From positions 248,001-312,000 of the forward strand of contig JACTMY010000014.1 of assembly GCA_014584395.1 (NCBI GenBank): DNA of 64,000 nucleotides. Reading direction: 5' to 3'. This document shows, piece after piece, positions 10,101-19,033 of this stretch. This DNA is from Planctomycetota bacterium (GTDB taxonomy: Bacteria > Planctomycetota > Planctomycetia > Gemmatales > HRBIN36). The notes under the pieces were generated by a model. The model did no database searches, was not told where the DNA came from, and saw nothing but the letters and a program-made list of their open reading frames with translations. The stretch's first letter is position 1, and every line of letters starts with the position of its first letter. Both the position numbers and the translations under genes were made by a program.

Positions 10101-10770
10101 AACCGGGCAACTTACGCATTCGTTTGGCCCCTTCGCCAATCATTGCGTCAAGGTAACGATGACGCCGACCTGCCATCGTTGGGCCATCTATTATGAATCC
10201 GATGACCACGATCCCGCCGTGCATCTTTTTGACTCGCGTCAACTTTCGCCCCATCTCATCCAGAAAACATCGCGGTTGTCCTCCATGGCCTTCGATCCAT
10301 CTGGCGATCGCTTGTATTTCGCCACTCAAGAAGGCGACCTTTCCCTGTTCGATCTGGCCACTCGCAAAATCCTATGGACTCATCCATCGGCTACGAAAGG
10401 TCCACTGCGATGCGTCATCAGCCATGATGGACATTTCATCGCGACTTGGACCGCCGAACCACCTTTCTCTTGGACGTTGAGAGACGCTAATCATGGCCAC
10501 CTCCTGCAAACGGTGCCGGTGCCTTTAGCCATCGCAGGCTGCGCCTTTCACCCTCATGGCCGCCGCATGGCCGTGGCGCTAGCAGACGGAACCGTTCACC
10601 TCTATGACACGCGTTCGGGATTGGAGTTGCTCTCCCTGTCGCCGCCTGATCATTCTGGCCGATCGCGACGCCGTTCGCAAATCCAACAATTTTTCTTCAC
10701 TCCCAATGGCTATCACCTCACTCGTTTCGATGGCGATGGCACGCTGACGCTGTGGGATGGATCTCCCTAA
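7135..10770 (+). CDS. Hanks-type Ser/Thr protein kinase with WD40-like propeller
   Basis: A 1211-residue planctomycete-style sensor kinase. The catalytic domain (about 65-355) has G-R-G-G-M-G near 77, Lys in V-A-L-K-M-M, H-R-D-L-K-P-G-N near 196, D-F-G near 239, and G-T-P-R-Y-M-S-P-E-Q. One transmembrane helix follows near 396-420, then an Ala/Glu/Gln coiled coil and the block R-I-K-Q-A-H...G-W-E-W-H-H-L common between kinase and propeller in this phylum. The remaining 650 residues are divergent WD40-like blades with repeated L-x-L-W-D and F-x-P-x-G strands. It likely phosphorylates proteins in response to a ligand or partner on the propeller. The frame is open upstream to 6913, but that part overlaps the divergent gene's start and is not protein-like; ATG at 7135 is the best start, without a clear ribosome-binding site. 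Confidence 0.88.
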   Translation: MSTGSIPQPDPNQRKDPAAPATHAPRNAIHPSSMVQWHSASTPADHFHDTPHAILTAQTLEVPTYPHIPGYDILRELGRGGMGIVYHARQVRLNRQVALKMMIDLEFADAEDIKRFRTEAEAVARLRHPHIVQVYEIGEYHPPMGESRPYIAFEYVGGGTLAHALKGQPFTPHDAARIIEILARAIHHAHLQGVVHRDLKPGNILFDVHNPAAEPIAADKANGNVARVHLKNITLKITDFGLAKFALPIPDGQGPLHRPDATRPGVIIGTPRYMSPEQAYADTNQVGPASDIYSLGVMLFELLTGRPPFEDADPVKLIIKVREKDSPSPRRYVSRIPRDLETICLKCLSKNPGKRYASAEALADDLRRFLHDEPIQARSISDLERLWKWAKKRPAVASLLALLLSTNVAGLLIMASLWQLASSARDDALAAQVEEAKARGAAEQAQREEASSNSQAERLRQWSETQRERAEQALYASRIKQAHLLIDKHQLTEAKHILEQCAPSTKSERGWEWHHLMRLCQSPFTRIESFSNGQAAVPVISPDRRWLVVYIKPEANGSTTTNAKLQLWNVKSMRPVSEAILASSSNNPFPLHVPSTSPVNLGPWPLTRSVFVWNQLVAPLQQAWFSPSGKELVTLEANGRWTLWSVPELRQIKQGFTSSHFQVQHGAWGLQVDADRQELRVSQLIDDRVLLRIAQRSSPWTALRLSSRGRILALRRAQGELELWDVVEGRSLQQLRVPILSDEVMRISPTGQWVFLYSLSTDHMHAIQTNTGHVHVLRWPSPTDDRPTQWHLSSDETRLAMRRGQRIVLYPLPPITPGFIVEAHVAHDFVICLDGYEETWTTLGSDGTLRWWNAATGKLMRTVATPPACQQLILLSNAPTWLVVDQQGAMYVGALQERLPPSQSLTLPDNTWLIPQSISPNRSTLSLYSIVDGSLLERPLHDRKVSKPIPTPEWSESRTAVNQWTISDDGEWRIGPMAQSDQWGRWHIKTGQLTHSFGPFANHCVKVTMTPTCHRWAIYYESDDHDPAVHLFDSRQLSPHLIQKTSRLSSMAFDPSGDRLYFATQEGDLSLFDLATRKILWTHPSATKGPLRCVISHDGHFIATWTAEPPFSWTLRDANHGHLLQTVPVPLAIAGCAFHPHGRRMAVALADGTVHLYDTRSGLELLSLSPPDHSGRSRRRSQIQQFFFTPNGYHLTRFDGDGTLTLWDGSP

Positions 10771-11062
10771 TTGTCCCATACCCCTTGTATGCGCCATGCT
10801 TCCAAACAATACTTACTCTTCCCGTCTTCCATGATCCATCTGATTGATGCATCCTTGCAAGGGGCCACATCCCTTGTCTTAGCGTCCCTCCTCGATTTGC
10901 GAAAATATACATTCGATCATGATGACTACCTGGGATCATGCAACATCTTTTATCACTTTTGGACGATTAAAAGAGATACGATCCTTTGCACGACTCCTCA
11001 AAAATAACAAAGTCGAGACGGATTCCATTCGCTAGGATCAAGGGGATAGAAGGGAACTCGGC
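10771..11062. other. non-coding gap before the broken porin-like gene
   Basis: About 290 bases, more AT-rich than its surroundings. A 78-codon frame starting at a TTG directly after the kinase stop has no ribosome-binding site and no family-like composition, so I do not call it. No hairpin plus T tract was found after the kinase gene. A purine-rich GAAGGGA at 11049-11055 is a good Shine-Dalgarno for the ATG at 11063. Confidence 0.5.
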
Positions 11063-12008
11063 ATGCTGCTGCTCATGGTCGGAATCTTGGCTTGAAGTGA
11101 ACCCACCTTGTTCGATAGCGAACATCTGAAAAAGCGCTTCTGGGTCAAGTTCCCCGAAGAGTCCAAGCCCATGATGATCGAGCAGCGTCCTTCTCCACTG
11201 CTCCCCAATTCATCCCGCGCTTTGTTCAAATGGACGTTCCAAGAACCAGACGAAAGCGCCACCGAAGATGGCGAACTACCCTTGCAAGCGGATCGGCCCG
11301 ATCTCACCGAGGCGAGCGCCGCCGTCGGTTTGGGCCGCGTGCAGTTGGAATCGGGGTATACCTTCACCACGAACCGGCAATCGGGTTTGCGCTCGAACCT
11401 CTCCACGTACCCTGAAAGCATTCTGCGCATCGGTCTGTTTGCCGATTGGTTCGAACTGCGTTTGGGCTGGAACTACAACAACTTGCGATTGAAAGATCAG
11501 CTTGACTTCGAATCGCTCCGCGCCACGGGCAGCGATGATCTCTACCTGGGGTTCAAACTGGCCCTGACGGAACAAGCCGGCCTCTTTCCCGAAATGGCCA
11601 TCAACGTGCAAACGACCGCACCGACCGGCGCTCGCTACTTCTCAGCGCAGCGTTGGTTGCCGGGCATTAACTGGCTTTATGGTTGGGATCTGACCGAGGG
11701 ATTGACCTTCGCCGGGAGCACGTCGTTTGACTCCGCCCAGGACGACCTTGGACAAGTCTACGTTACCATCGGCCAGGCCTTGACTGTGGGCTGGGATTGG
11801 ACGGAGTCGCTTGGGAGCTATTCGGAAGTCTATGCTTTATTGCCGCATGGTGCGCTTTCCAGCAGCATCAAGCCGCAGTATTACTACGATGCGGGCTTCG
11901 TCATACAAGTGGTCGAAGGATTTCCATACGGATATTCGCGCCGGCATGGGCTTAAATCGGGCCGCGGATGATTTCTTCACCGGGGCTGGTTTCGTTTATC
12001 GCTATTAA
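11063..12008 (+). pseudogene. porin-like outer-membrane 'transporter' gene (PF13557-like), disrupted
   Basis: The longest intact frame (11108-11971, 287 codons) encodes alternating beta-strand segments such as G-R-V-Q-L-E-S-G-Y-T-F, R-I-G-L-F-A-D-W-F-E-L-R-L-G-W-N-Y, and a Q-T-T-A-P-T-G block, as in the Phenol_MetA_deg/transporter family of outer-membrane barrels. It lacks a signal peptide. An ATG at 11063 with GAAGGGA seven bases upstream starts M-L-L-L-M-V-G-I-L-A in the same frame, but a TGA at 11093 separates it. At the 3' end, the family-typical finish (R-A-G-M-G-L-N-R-A-A-D-D-F-F-T-G-A-G-F) is found in the next frame and ends at 12008. A one-base insertion near 11900 would explain the switch. 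Two lesions suggest a decaying gene; sequencing error is the alternative. Confidence 0.65.
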
Positions 12009-12186
12009 TGAAGAATCCGGAACAGGGTTGCCGACTTCACCGGTCATGCCAGCGGGGCAGCCATGCCGTCATGAAAGATCATGATTCCCGTGTGTGACAT
12101 CACGTTGACAAAGATTGCTAGGGATGATAGGTTCAAGAACATAAGAAACATGAACCCCAAGTCCAGGTCAGTCAAGTGGTCCATTT

Positions 12187-12906
12187 ATGTTGGAATTAGC
12201 CGCGAAATCCACGCAGAATCTACTCAGTGAGTGTCAGGAAACCATTGGCTATCGCTTTCACCGCCCAGAATTGCTGAAGTCCGCCCTGACGCATGCTTCC
12301 CGAGCCGATAGTCGACTCGCCTCCAATGAGAGGTTGGAATTCCTCGGCGATGCGATCCTGGGCCTGATCGTTTGCGAGCGCATCTATCACCTGTTCCCCG
12401 ATTCCCTCGAAGGCGAAATGACCAAGATCAAATCGGTCGTGGTCAGCCGAAGAACCTGCGCCACTGTCAGCCGTCAACTTCATCTCGAAAAATTCATCCT
12501 CATGGGCAAGGGCATGAGGGACAATCTGCCGCTTAATGTGCTGGCGGACGTCTTCGAATCGTTGGTCGCAGCCGTTTATTTAGACGGGGGATTGGACGCC
12601 GCGCAAACCTTCGTCTTGAAATACATGGGTCCGGAGATTGATCAGGTGGCCGAGTGCGCCCATGCCGGCAATTACAAGTCAGTTCTGCAGCAACTGGCCC
12701 AGCGCGAATTAGGCTCGACGCCAATCTATCAACTGCTGGATGAAAAAGGGCCGGATCATAGCAAGTGCTTCAAGATCGCGGCCGCGATCGGCGGCCGATG
12801 CTATCCCGGAGCATGGGGCCGGAACAAGAAAGAGGCTGAACAGAAAGCGGCCCTGAACGCTATCAGTGTCATTAATGGGGAAGAACCGCCCTATCCCAGC
12901 GATTGA
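12187..12906 (+). CDS. rnc: ribonuclease III
   Basis: A 239-residue double-strand-specific endoribonuclease of normal length, active in rRNA and mRNA processing. The RNase III domain carries the signature N-E-R-L-E-F-L-G-D-A near residues 46-55 and the second metal-binding block A-D-V-F-E-S near 120. The C-terminal double-stranded-RNA-binding domain (about 160-230) ends with the usual K-K-E-A-E-Q-K-A-A motif. The ATG at 12187 lies shortly before the conserved fold. It is followed at 24 bases by a small Cys-rich gene, possibly cotranscribed. Confidence 0.95.
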   Translation: MLELAAKSTQNLLSECQETIGYRFHRPELLKSALTHASRADSRLASNERLEFLGDAILGLIVCERIYHLFPDSLEGEMTKIKSVVVSRRTCATVSRQLHLEKFILMGKGMRDNLPLNVLADVFESLVAAVYLDGGLDAAQTFVLKYMGPEIDQVAECAHAGNYKSVLQQLAQRELGSTPIYQLLDEKGPDHSKCFKIAAAIGGRCYPGAWGRNKKEAEQKAALNAISVINGEEPPYPSD

Positions 12907-12930
12907 TCCTCCCTGCCTTTCAGAAGAAAC

Positions 12931-13224
12931 ATGCCGCCTTTTCATTACGACGTGCTGTGTTACGAGCCAGGATGCGGTCGGCCGGCGCGATTCAAGATTG
13001 CAGCGCGGTGGAGCGATCAACAAGTCAGCGAATTGAAAACCTATGGTCTAACCTGCGAGGTCTGCCTGGCTCGATGGTTTCATCGCAGTCTAGCCAAGCA
13101 TCAAGCCTGTCGACTGACCGAAGGCGAGTCGCTGGAACGACCGCGCATCTTCGCCTGGCAACCCGGCACGCGCGACGTCCAACTGACCCCGCTGCCCGAC
13201 TTGGAGAAGTCCTTGCTAGATTAA
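12931..13224 (+). CDS. small Cys-rich protein, putative zinc ribbon
   Basis: A 97-residue protein of unknown function. Residues 9-15 read L-C-Y-E-P-G-C-G and residues 42-45 C-E-V-C, so four Cys are placed as two knuckles of a metal site. The middle contains W-F-H-R-S-L and the rest is polar. No signal peptide or membrane helix is visible. An AGAAGAAAC stretch precedes the ATG. It follows rnc closely on the same strand. Its TAA overlaps the stop of the convergent SEC-C/TPR gene by two bases of a shared TTAA. The compact frame and codon use fit a real gene; I do not recognise a named family. Confidence 0.65.
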   Translation: MPPFHYDVLCYEPGCGRPARFKIAARWSDQQVSELKTYGLTCEVCLARWFHRSLAKHQACRLTEGESLERPRIFAWQPGTRDVQLTPLPDLEKSLLD

Positions 13225-15323
13225 CCGCGTTTCGCCACGGCCATCAATTCCTGGAAATAGGACAACCGATCACGATCGCCCTTGGCCCGCGCTTGCGCTA
13301 ATCCATGTTCGGCAAACTGCAGGGCTTGAGGTCGCAATCCTGCTTTCAGGAGGGTCTCCGACGCGTTGCCCAGCAGGTCCATGTTGCCCGGATGGGCGTG
13401 GAGCAACTTGACAAAGGATTCGTAAGCTTTCATGGGCTGTTGACCGCTGATGAAGAGCCGCGCCCGCAGCATTTCGTAGTCTAATTTTCTTGCTCCGCCA
13501 TGCCGTTCAGCGTCCACTTTGATTCCTTCATCAAGCCATTGCTGAGCCTGATCGGCTTGTTTCTCGGCCAAAGCCGCCTGGATAAGGATTTGATACATGG
13601 CGAAGGGATCACCGGTCGATTTAGCCAACAACGGTTTGGCAAAACGGGCCGCGACGGCAAGGGCTTGCTGCCTGACGGCGGTTTGCATGGCCAGCAGGAG
13701 GTCCTCTCGAGAGAGCCTTTCCCATTTCAACTTGGCCAGTTCCTCGGGAGTCTGCTCCGCAATCGGCGCCATGGGTTGAAACGATCGGAAGGTCAATTCG
13801 GGCAAGATTGGTGCAATGAGCGCAGGATCGAGTGGGACCTCCAAGAGCAGCTGACGGATGCGCTCAAAATCAAAATCGATGGGTAATTTGCCTGTGCACA
13901 AGTTGCGCAGGAATTGAAAGGCGCCCAATGCCATCGGACGCAGCCGGGTCATCGCCATGGCGTCCTTCGGCGTTCGGCCATGTAGAAAACGCGATGGCTG
14001 ATTGAGCCACCGATCTTCAAATTCCTGGGATAAGTGAGTATCGATGAGCCTCTTGCTCACTTCGGGAGGCAAACCCTCCGGGAGTCGAATGTTGAAACGA
14101 TCCAAAACGACGCTAACAAAGTTCGGAATGACTTGCCCTTTATCTACATTGGCTTGAATGCAAGGTCCAAAATGGGCTTCGATCTGATCCTTTGCCTTGT
14201 TCAATAACTCCTCGTCACCTCCATCGATGTTCATGCCGTAGCGATCGATGATGACATGGGCCGCAACCCGCGGCAATTCGAACAGCGCCATGTTCTCATG
14301 GGCCGGAGGAATCTCTCGATCCATCCACTTGGCATAGAGAACGGCATCTTTTTGACGAGGCTCAATCAATCGATGCGTGCTGGTGAGACGATCCTTGAAC
14401 ACCTCGGCGTCAAGGACTTCATAGCGAATATAATGATGAACGAAATCGCAGCGATCCATGCATTCGTCGCAAAACGTGAGTGCCACGGCCCATTCCGCGG
14501 CGGCAACCGCTTGGGTTTCTTCCGGCTCGCAAGCCACATAACGCTCGAGTGCCGTCATGGCTCCTAATTGATCGCCAAGCCAGGAGTGAATCAGTGCCAA
14601 GTTGTAAAGGACAGCCGGGTCCTCTGGCGTGTCGTGTGCCATTTCTTCATAAGCCAAGAGGGCATCGCTCAATTTTCCGGTCCGGCAGGTCTCCAGGCTT
14701 TGTTCACGACGTTTTTGCAGGTCGGCATCGGGCACATGTGGCAATGGCTTCAAAGCGTATGACTTGCGGATCACTTCGGGCAGTTGGCTTTCCACGCCAA
14801 AAAGCTCCGCCATAAGTTTGCCGGCGGCCGCTTGTCCAGGTTCGATGCGCAAAACGATCTCGAAAGCCGCCCGTGCCGCCATGAAATGGTTCAAGAGCAG
14901 TTCACACTGAGCCGTGCTGAGATAGACTTCGATCAAGAGTTGCTTAGCGTCGGGATGACAGAGTTCAATTGCCTTGCGATAGTCCCTCAAAGCGGCTCGA
15001 TAGTCCCCCCCTTCATGCGCGAACATGCCTCGAAGAAAATAACCCAAGGGAAGTTGCTCATTTAACTGAAGGGCATGCTTGAGGGCTTCCTGCGCATCTT
15101 CGTGACGACCACAATACCAAAGCTGCTCCGCGTAGCGTCCCCAAACTTCGGCCGTTTGCACGTGCGTTTGCGTTAGCTCCTTGAGCATTTCCAAGGCCGC
15201 TTCCGTTTGGCCATTGCGCTGCATCTCGGCGGCGCGTTCGAATTGGGCGGCATAGGGCTGGCAGCACCACTTGAATTTTTTCCCGCTTCCACAGGTGCAA
15301 CTACTGTAGGCATCGACGGACAT
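13221..15323 (-). CDS. SEC-C zinc motif and TPR-repeat protein
   Basis: A 700-residue soluble protein. It begins with a SEC-C motif (C-T-C-G-S-G-K-K-F-K-W-C-C, residues 9-21), the zinc-binding element also found at the SecA C-terminus. TPR-like helices follow (E-A-A-L-E-M-L, D-A-Q-E-A-L-K-H-A-L, Y-R-A-A-L-R-D-Y-R-K-A-I), then a middle all-alpha region of unknown fold (about 300-500) and more TPR-like helices to the end. The role is unknown; a scaffold for protein interaction is the usual inference. ATG at 15323 was chosen over one 14 codons upstream, because GGAAGA lies just before it and it puts the SEC-C motif at the N-terminus. Convergent with the Cys-rich gene and divergent from the RNA methyltransferase gene. 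Confidence 0.78.
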   Translation of the reverse strand: MSVDAYSSCTCGSGKKFKWCCQPYAAQFERAAEMQRNGQTEAALEMLKELTQTHVQTAEVWGRYAEQLWYCGRHEDAQEALKHALQLNEQLPLGYFLRGMFAHEGGDYRAALRDYRKAIELCHPDAKQLLIEVYLSTAQCELLLNHFMAARAAFEIVLRIEPGQAAAGKLMAELFGVESQLPEVIRKSYALKPLPHVPDADLQKRREQSLETCRTGKLSDALLAYEEMAHDTPEDPAVLYNLALIHSWLGDQLGAMTALERYVACEPEETQAVAAAEWAVALTFCDECMDRCDFVHHYIRYEVLDAEVFKDRLTSTHRLIEPRQKDAVLYAKWMDREIPPAHENMALFELPRVAAHVIIDRYGMNIDGGDEELLNKAKDQIEAHFGPCIQANVDKGQVIPNFVSVVLDRFNIRLPEGLPPEVSKRLIDTHLSQEFEDRWLNQPSRFLHGRTPKDAMAMTRLRPMALGAFQFLRNLCTGKLPIDFDFERIRQLLLEVPLDPALIAPILPELTFRSFQPMAPIAEQTPEELAKLKWERLSREDLLLAMQTAVRQQALAVAARFAKPLLAKSTGDPFAMYQILIQAALAEKQADQAQQWLDEGIKVDAERHGGARKLDYEMLRARLFISGQQPMKAYESFVKLLHAHPGNMDLLGNASETLLKAGLRPQALQFAEHGLAQARAKGDRDRLSYFQELMAVAKRG

Positions 15324-15456
15324 AATGTTCTTCCATCCTGGTCTTACAAAGGAGTGTGTCGGCACTCACAGGACGATCTATCCAGTTTAATGTACAGACC
15401 TCAACCAATGAGGGGTAATGGTTTTCGCTGAAACGGAAGCATCTCGTTGAAAGCGA

Positions 15457-16575
15457 GTGGACGACATCGAGGATGAAATTTCCTACATCAAGGGAATGCA
15501 CGCACGCAACGCACATGACCCTTCGGCCGTCTGTTTCGCCACCACCGTTGTGGGATTGGAAGGCTTGGCGGCTCAGGAAATCGAATCGCGCCTCGAGGGG
15601 GAGGTTCGCCGACAACTTCCCGGCATTGTGATTTTCAGGGTTCCCGAACTGAGCCGGGCCATGTTGCGCTTGCGCTTGGTGGAGGACGTGTTTCTCCTGG
15701 CTTGGGGCAGCGATTCGCTTACTTATCGGGCCGTCGATTTGAAACAATTCGCGCACTGGACCGCCAAGGAAGTTCCCTGGCCCAAGCTGCTGCAGGCGCA
15801 TCACCAGGTTCACGCCAAGCCAAAAGGCAAGCCGACTTATCATCTCGTTTGTCAAATGCATGGGAAACATGCTTACCGGCGCTTGGATGCGCTCAAAGCC
15901 CTGAAACGAGGCATGGAGGGTAAATTTCCTTCGAGTTGGCTGCCGCGAGATGAGGATGCGGCCGTCGAAGTATGGCTCATCATTCACGGCAAACAAGCGC
16001 TCTGCGGCTTGCGGCTCTCCGACAAACACATGCGCCACCGAACCTACAAGGAAGCCCATCGGCCGGCCTCGCTGCGGCCGGTCGTGGCCGCCGCCATGGT
16101 TCATTTAGCCCAACTGCATCCCGTCGAAATCATGCTCGATCCGTTGTGCGGCGCGGGCACCATCCTGGCCGAGCGTTTGCTCATGGGGCGGCGCAGCCCG
16201 GTCATCGGCGGTGATGCCGACCGTTCCGCCCTCTATGCCGCCTACACTAATCTTCGCATACTCATCGATGAACCGATGTTGGTCCATTGGAATGCCACGG
16301 AAATGCCGCTCGGCAAGCATGCCATTCCATGTCTGGTTACCAACCTTCCCTTTGGCAGACAAATCGGCGACCCGAACGAAATTGCAGCGTTTTATGGAGA
16401 ATTGATCGAGGAGTTTGATCGTGTGCTGCAGCCTCAAGGACGCGCCGTGATCTTGGTGGATGACCCGGAAGCACTGGCTCGAGCCGCCTGGGCTCATTCC
16501 TGGCAACAACGGGACCGGGTCCAGATTCGGCTGCTGGGACATCCCTGTTATATCATGGTTTGGCAGAAGAACTGA
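15457..16575 (+). CDS. THUMP-domain class I RNA methyltransferase (TrmN/RlmL type)
   Basis: A 372-residue SAM-dependent methyltransferase, probably making N2-methylguanosine in tRNA or rRNA. The N-terminal third (to about 185) is a THUMP-like RNA-binding region. It is followed by S-D-K-H-M-R-H-R-T-Y, the R-P-A-S-L-R-P-V-V-A-A-A-M linker, the SAM motif L-D-P-L-C-G-A-G-T-I near 228-237, and the catalytic N-L-P-F-G motif near 294 in place of the more common N-P-P-Y-G. The start is uncertain: GTG at 15457 gives this length, while an ATG at 15496 has AAGGGA too close for a standard spacing. The substrate cannot be decided from sequence alone. Divergent from the SEC-C/TPR gene. Confidence 0.82.
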   Translation: MDDIEDEISYIKGMHARNAHDPSAVCFATTVVGLEGLAAQEIESRLEGEVRRQLPGIVIFRVPELSRAMLRLRLVEDVFLLAWGSDSLTYRAVDLKQFAHWTAKEVPWPKLLQAHHQVHAKPKGKPTYHLVCQMHGKHAYRRLDALKALKRGMEGKFPSSWLPRDEDAAVEVWLIIHGKQALCGLRLSDKHMRHRTYKEAHRPASLRPVVAAAMVHLAQLHPVEIMLDPLCGAGTILAERLLMGRRSPVIGGDADRSALYAAYTNLRILIDEPMLVHWNATEMPLGKHAIPCLVTNLPFGRQIGDPNEIAAFYGELIEEFDRVLQPQGRAVILVDDPEALARAAWAHSWQQRDRVQIRLLGHPCYIMVWQKN

Positions 16576-16727
16576 TCCGCTAATCGCCATTTCGTGCTTG
16601 CCTTCTCTTTCCTGGAGCCATTACGCTTGAAGGAGCATGGGAGTCATGCCCCCAGGGATCGCCGTCCTTCGCAAGTCATGTCTCCTCGTCATCAGATCAC
16701 ATTCATTTAGGTTAAGGACCGTCGCCC

Positions 16728-17690
16728 ATGATCGATGTGGCCGCCACCGGCATGAAAATTATCAATAACGTCGAAAAAGTGATTGTCGGTAAACGCTCCA
16801 CGGTCGTCCTCGCCGTGGTGGCCAGCTTCAGCGAAGGCCACATTCTCCTGGAGGATGTTCCAGGAGTAGCGAAAACCATGCTGGCCCGGGCTTTGGCCGC
16901 CAGCATGGGCTGCAGTTTCAAACGCATTCAATGCACGCCCGACCTGCTCCCCACGGACGTGACCGGGACCAGTATCTTCAATCAAAAACTTAACGAGTTT
17001 GAGTTTCGGCCGGGGCCGATATTCGCTCAAACCGTGCTAGCGGATGAAATCAATCGCACCACGCCTCGAACACAAGCGGCCCTGCTGGAGGCAATGGCGG
17101 AGCGCCACGTCACCGTCGATGGCACGACTTATCCCTTGGAGCAGCCGTTCCTCGTCTTGGCAACGCAAAACCCCATCGATCATGAAGGGACCTTTCCCTT
17201 GCCCGAAGCTCAACTCGACCGTTTCATCGTCCGTTTGAGTTTGGGATATCCCAATTTAGAGGAAGAAGGGAAAATGCTCGAACTCTTGCAAGAAAGCCAC
17301 CCCATCGACCAACTCACGAGCGTAACCAGCCCTGAGGAAATCGTCGCCTGTCAAAAGGAGGTCCGACGCGTCTTCATGGATGAAAAGGTGCGCACCTACA
17401 TCTTGCAGTTGGTGCGCCGCACCCGCGAACACGATGATCTCCGCTTGGGGGCCAGCCCGCGTGCCTCGTTGGCCCTATTCCACGCCAGCCAAGCACTGGC
17501 AGCCGTTCGCGGGCGCAACTACGTCTTGCCAGATGACGTCAAGCGGTTGGCCGTGGCCGTCATGGCACACCGCTTGATCTTGCGGCCCGAAGCTCGACTC
17601 CGCAAATTCACGGCGGCCAGCATTATCGAAAACATCCTGTCCGAAATCCCCGTGCCGGTCCCCACCAACATTCAAGGAAAAGACGCATGA
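16728..17690 (+). CDS. MoxR-family AAA+ ATPase
   Basis: A 320-residue MoxR ATPase, a chaperone-like AAA+ protein that usually acts with DUF58 proteins encoded next to it. It shows a Walker A variant P-G-V-A-K-T near residue 45, Walker B with L-A-D-E-I-N-R near 105, the [11 protein letters not shown] block, and sensor 1 A-T-Q-N-P. The C-terminal helical lid ends near 318. AAGGA lies nine bases before the ATG. Its last codon overlaps the start of the DUF58 gene by an ATGA, so the two are co-translated. Confidence 0.93.
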   Translation: MIDVAATGMKIINNVEKVIVGKRSTVVLAVVASFSEGHILLEDVPGVAKTMLARALAASMGCSFKRIQCTPDLLPTDVTGTSIFNQKLNEFEFRPGPIFAQTVLADEINRTTPRTQAALLEAMAERHVTVDGTTYPLEQPFLVLATQNPIDHEGTFPLPEAQLDRFIVRLSLGYPNLEEEGKMLELLQESHPIDQLTSVTSPEEIVACQKEVRRVFMDEKVRTYILQLVRRTREHDDLRLGASPRASLALFHASQALAAVRGRNYVLPDDVKRLAVAVMAHRLILRPEARLRKFTAASIIENILSEIPVPVPTNIQGKDA

Positions 17691-19018
17691 AATGGTTCGC
17701 GGGCGTCCTTTTTTTCCTGATCGTCGCCTTCTATTTTCAGTTGAGCCTGCTGATCTACGCCATGTACGTCATGCTCGGATTGCTGATCCTGAGCCGGCTC
17801 CTGGCTCGGAATTGGACCGACCAGGTCAGAGCCACCCGGCGTTTTCCCGACCAAGCCGCGGAAGTGGACGACGTCCTCCAGGTCAAGGTGACGATTCGCA
17901 ACGAGGGACAAATCCCCGTCCCTTGGGTGATCGCCGAGGATTTGCTCCCCAAGACCGCCCTTCAAGCCCGACCCAAACTCCTGGAAGTGGAGGGCAAACG
18001 CATCAAGGTCTTTTACCTCAGAGGCCGCGGCCATAATCGACTGACCTACACCCTGATTCCGAAGCAACGAGGCTTTTTTCAAGTTGGCCCCGTGATGTTG
18101 GAAGGCGGCGACCTCTTCGGCCTGTTCCGACGCTTTCGCCTGGCGACGGAACCGCATTTTTTGCTCGTTTACCCAAAAATGGTTCCCTTATTGCGTTACG
18201 ATCTCGCCTCGCGCCGACCGATCGGTGAAATCAAATTGACACATCGCCTGTTCGAAGACCCGACGCGGATTTCAGGGGTCCGGGAATATCAAAACGGCGA
18301 CCCGATGAACCGCGTACATTGGAAAGTCAGCGCTCGCCAGCAATGGCTCCATAGCAAGGTCTACGAACCGTCCTCGATGGCAGGAGGGATCCTCCTGCTT
18401 GATTTTCACCGCGATAGCTACCCAAAACGAAGTGAGCCGTTTCGGTCGGAATTGGCGATCACCACGGCGGCATCACTCATCAATACGCTCTTTACGCTCG
18501 GACAACCTTTCGGCCTGATTACCAACGCTCGGGATGCCGCCGATCGCCTGCGGTCGGAAGGTTGGCGCGTGGAGAAACAACATCACGAAGATGAGGTCTA
18601 TCACAGTCGGGCCGAAGCGGAGGCGCATCTGACCAGAACCGTCCGAGACCACCGCCTCGAGCCCATCGTCGTGCGTCCTCGCCGCGACGAGGAGCACTGG
18701 CAAGTGATGCGCGAAACCCTGGCCCGACTGGAACTCAACGATGGGCTGACCTTGCCCGAACTCATCGAGGAAGCGGGGAGCGAGCTTTCACGGCAAAACA
18801 CCGTCATTGCCCTATTATCCGATGTAAAACCCGCCACCGTGCTCACGCTTCGTCATTTGAAGCAAAGCGGCTACGCGCTTTACGCCGTACTCATCGGCCT
18901 CAATCCCATCGACCATCATGACGCATTTGGCCATCTGTTGGCTGAGAATATCGAGACTCGCATGGTCGCGAATGAAGCGGGGGTCAGCTCCTTGTGCAAC
19001 CGAGAGTTGGTCGAGTAA
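17687..19018 (+). CDS. DUF58 domain membrane protein
   Basis: A 443-residue protein. Two membrane helices at residues about 5-40 anchor a cytoplasmic region with the DUF58 signature: [16 protein letters not shown]-x-S-A-R near 200-220. The C-terminal half resembles a von Willebrand A-like fold and lacks an obvious intact MIDAS sequence. Such proteins are clients or partners of MoxR ATPases in envelope assembly or stress. The start ATG overlaps the moxR stop. An opposite-strand DUF1559 gene begins to converge 15 bases after the stop, separating this pair from the DUF4129 gene that usually sits with them. Confidence 0.9.
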   Translation: MKWFAGVLFFLIVAFYFQLSLLIYAMYVMLGLLILSRLLARNWTDQVRATRRFPDQAAEVDDVLQVKVTIRNEGQIPVPWVIAEDLLPKTALQARPKLLEVEGKRIKVFYLRGRGHNRLTYTLIPKQRGFFQVGPVMLEGGDLFGLFRRFRLATEPHFLLVYPKMVPLLRYDLASRRPIGEIKLTHRLFEDPTRISGVREYQNGDPMNRVHWKVSARQQWLHSKVYEPSSMAGGILLLDFHRDSYPKRSEPFRSELAITTAASLINTLFTLGQPFGLITNARDAADRLRSEGWRVEKQHHEDEVYHSRAEAEAHLTRTVRDHRLEPIVVRPRRDEEHWQVMRETLARLELNDGLTLPELIEEAGSELSRQNTVIALLSDVKPATVLTLRHLKQSGYALYAVLIGLNPIDHHDAFGHLLAENIETRMVANEAGVSSLCNRELVE

Positions 19019-19033
19019 ACCTGGGAGTTGCTT

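Noticed and set aside
10771-11007. 78-codon plus-strand frame after the kinase gene
   Set aside because: It starts at a TTG touching the kinase stop, has no ribosome-binding site, and its composition is not protein-like.
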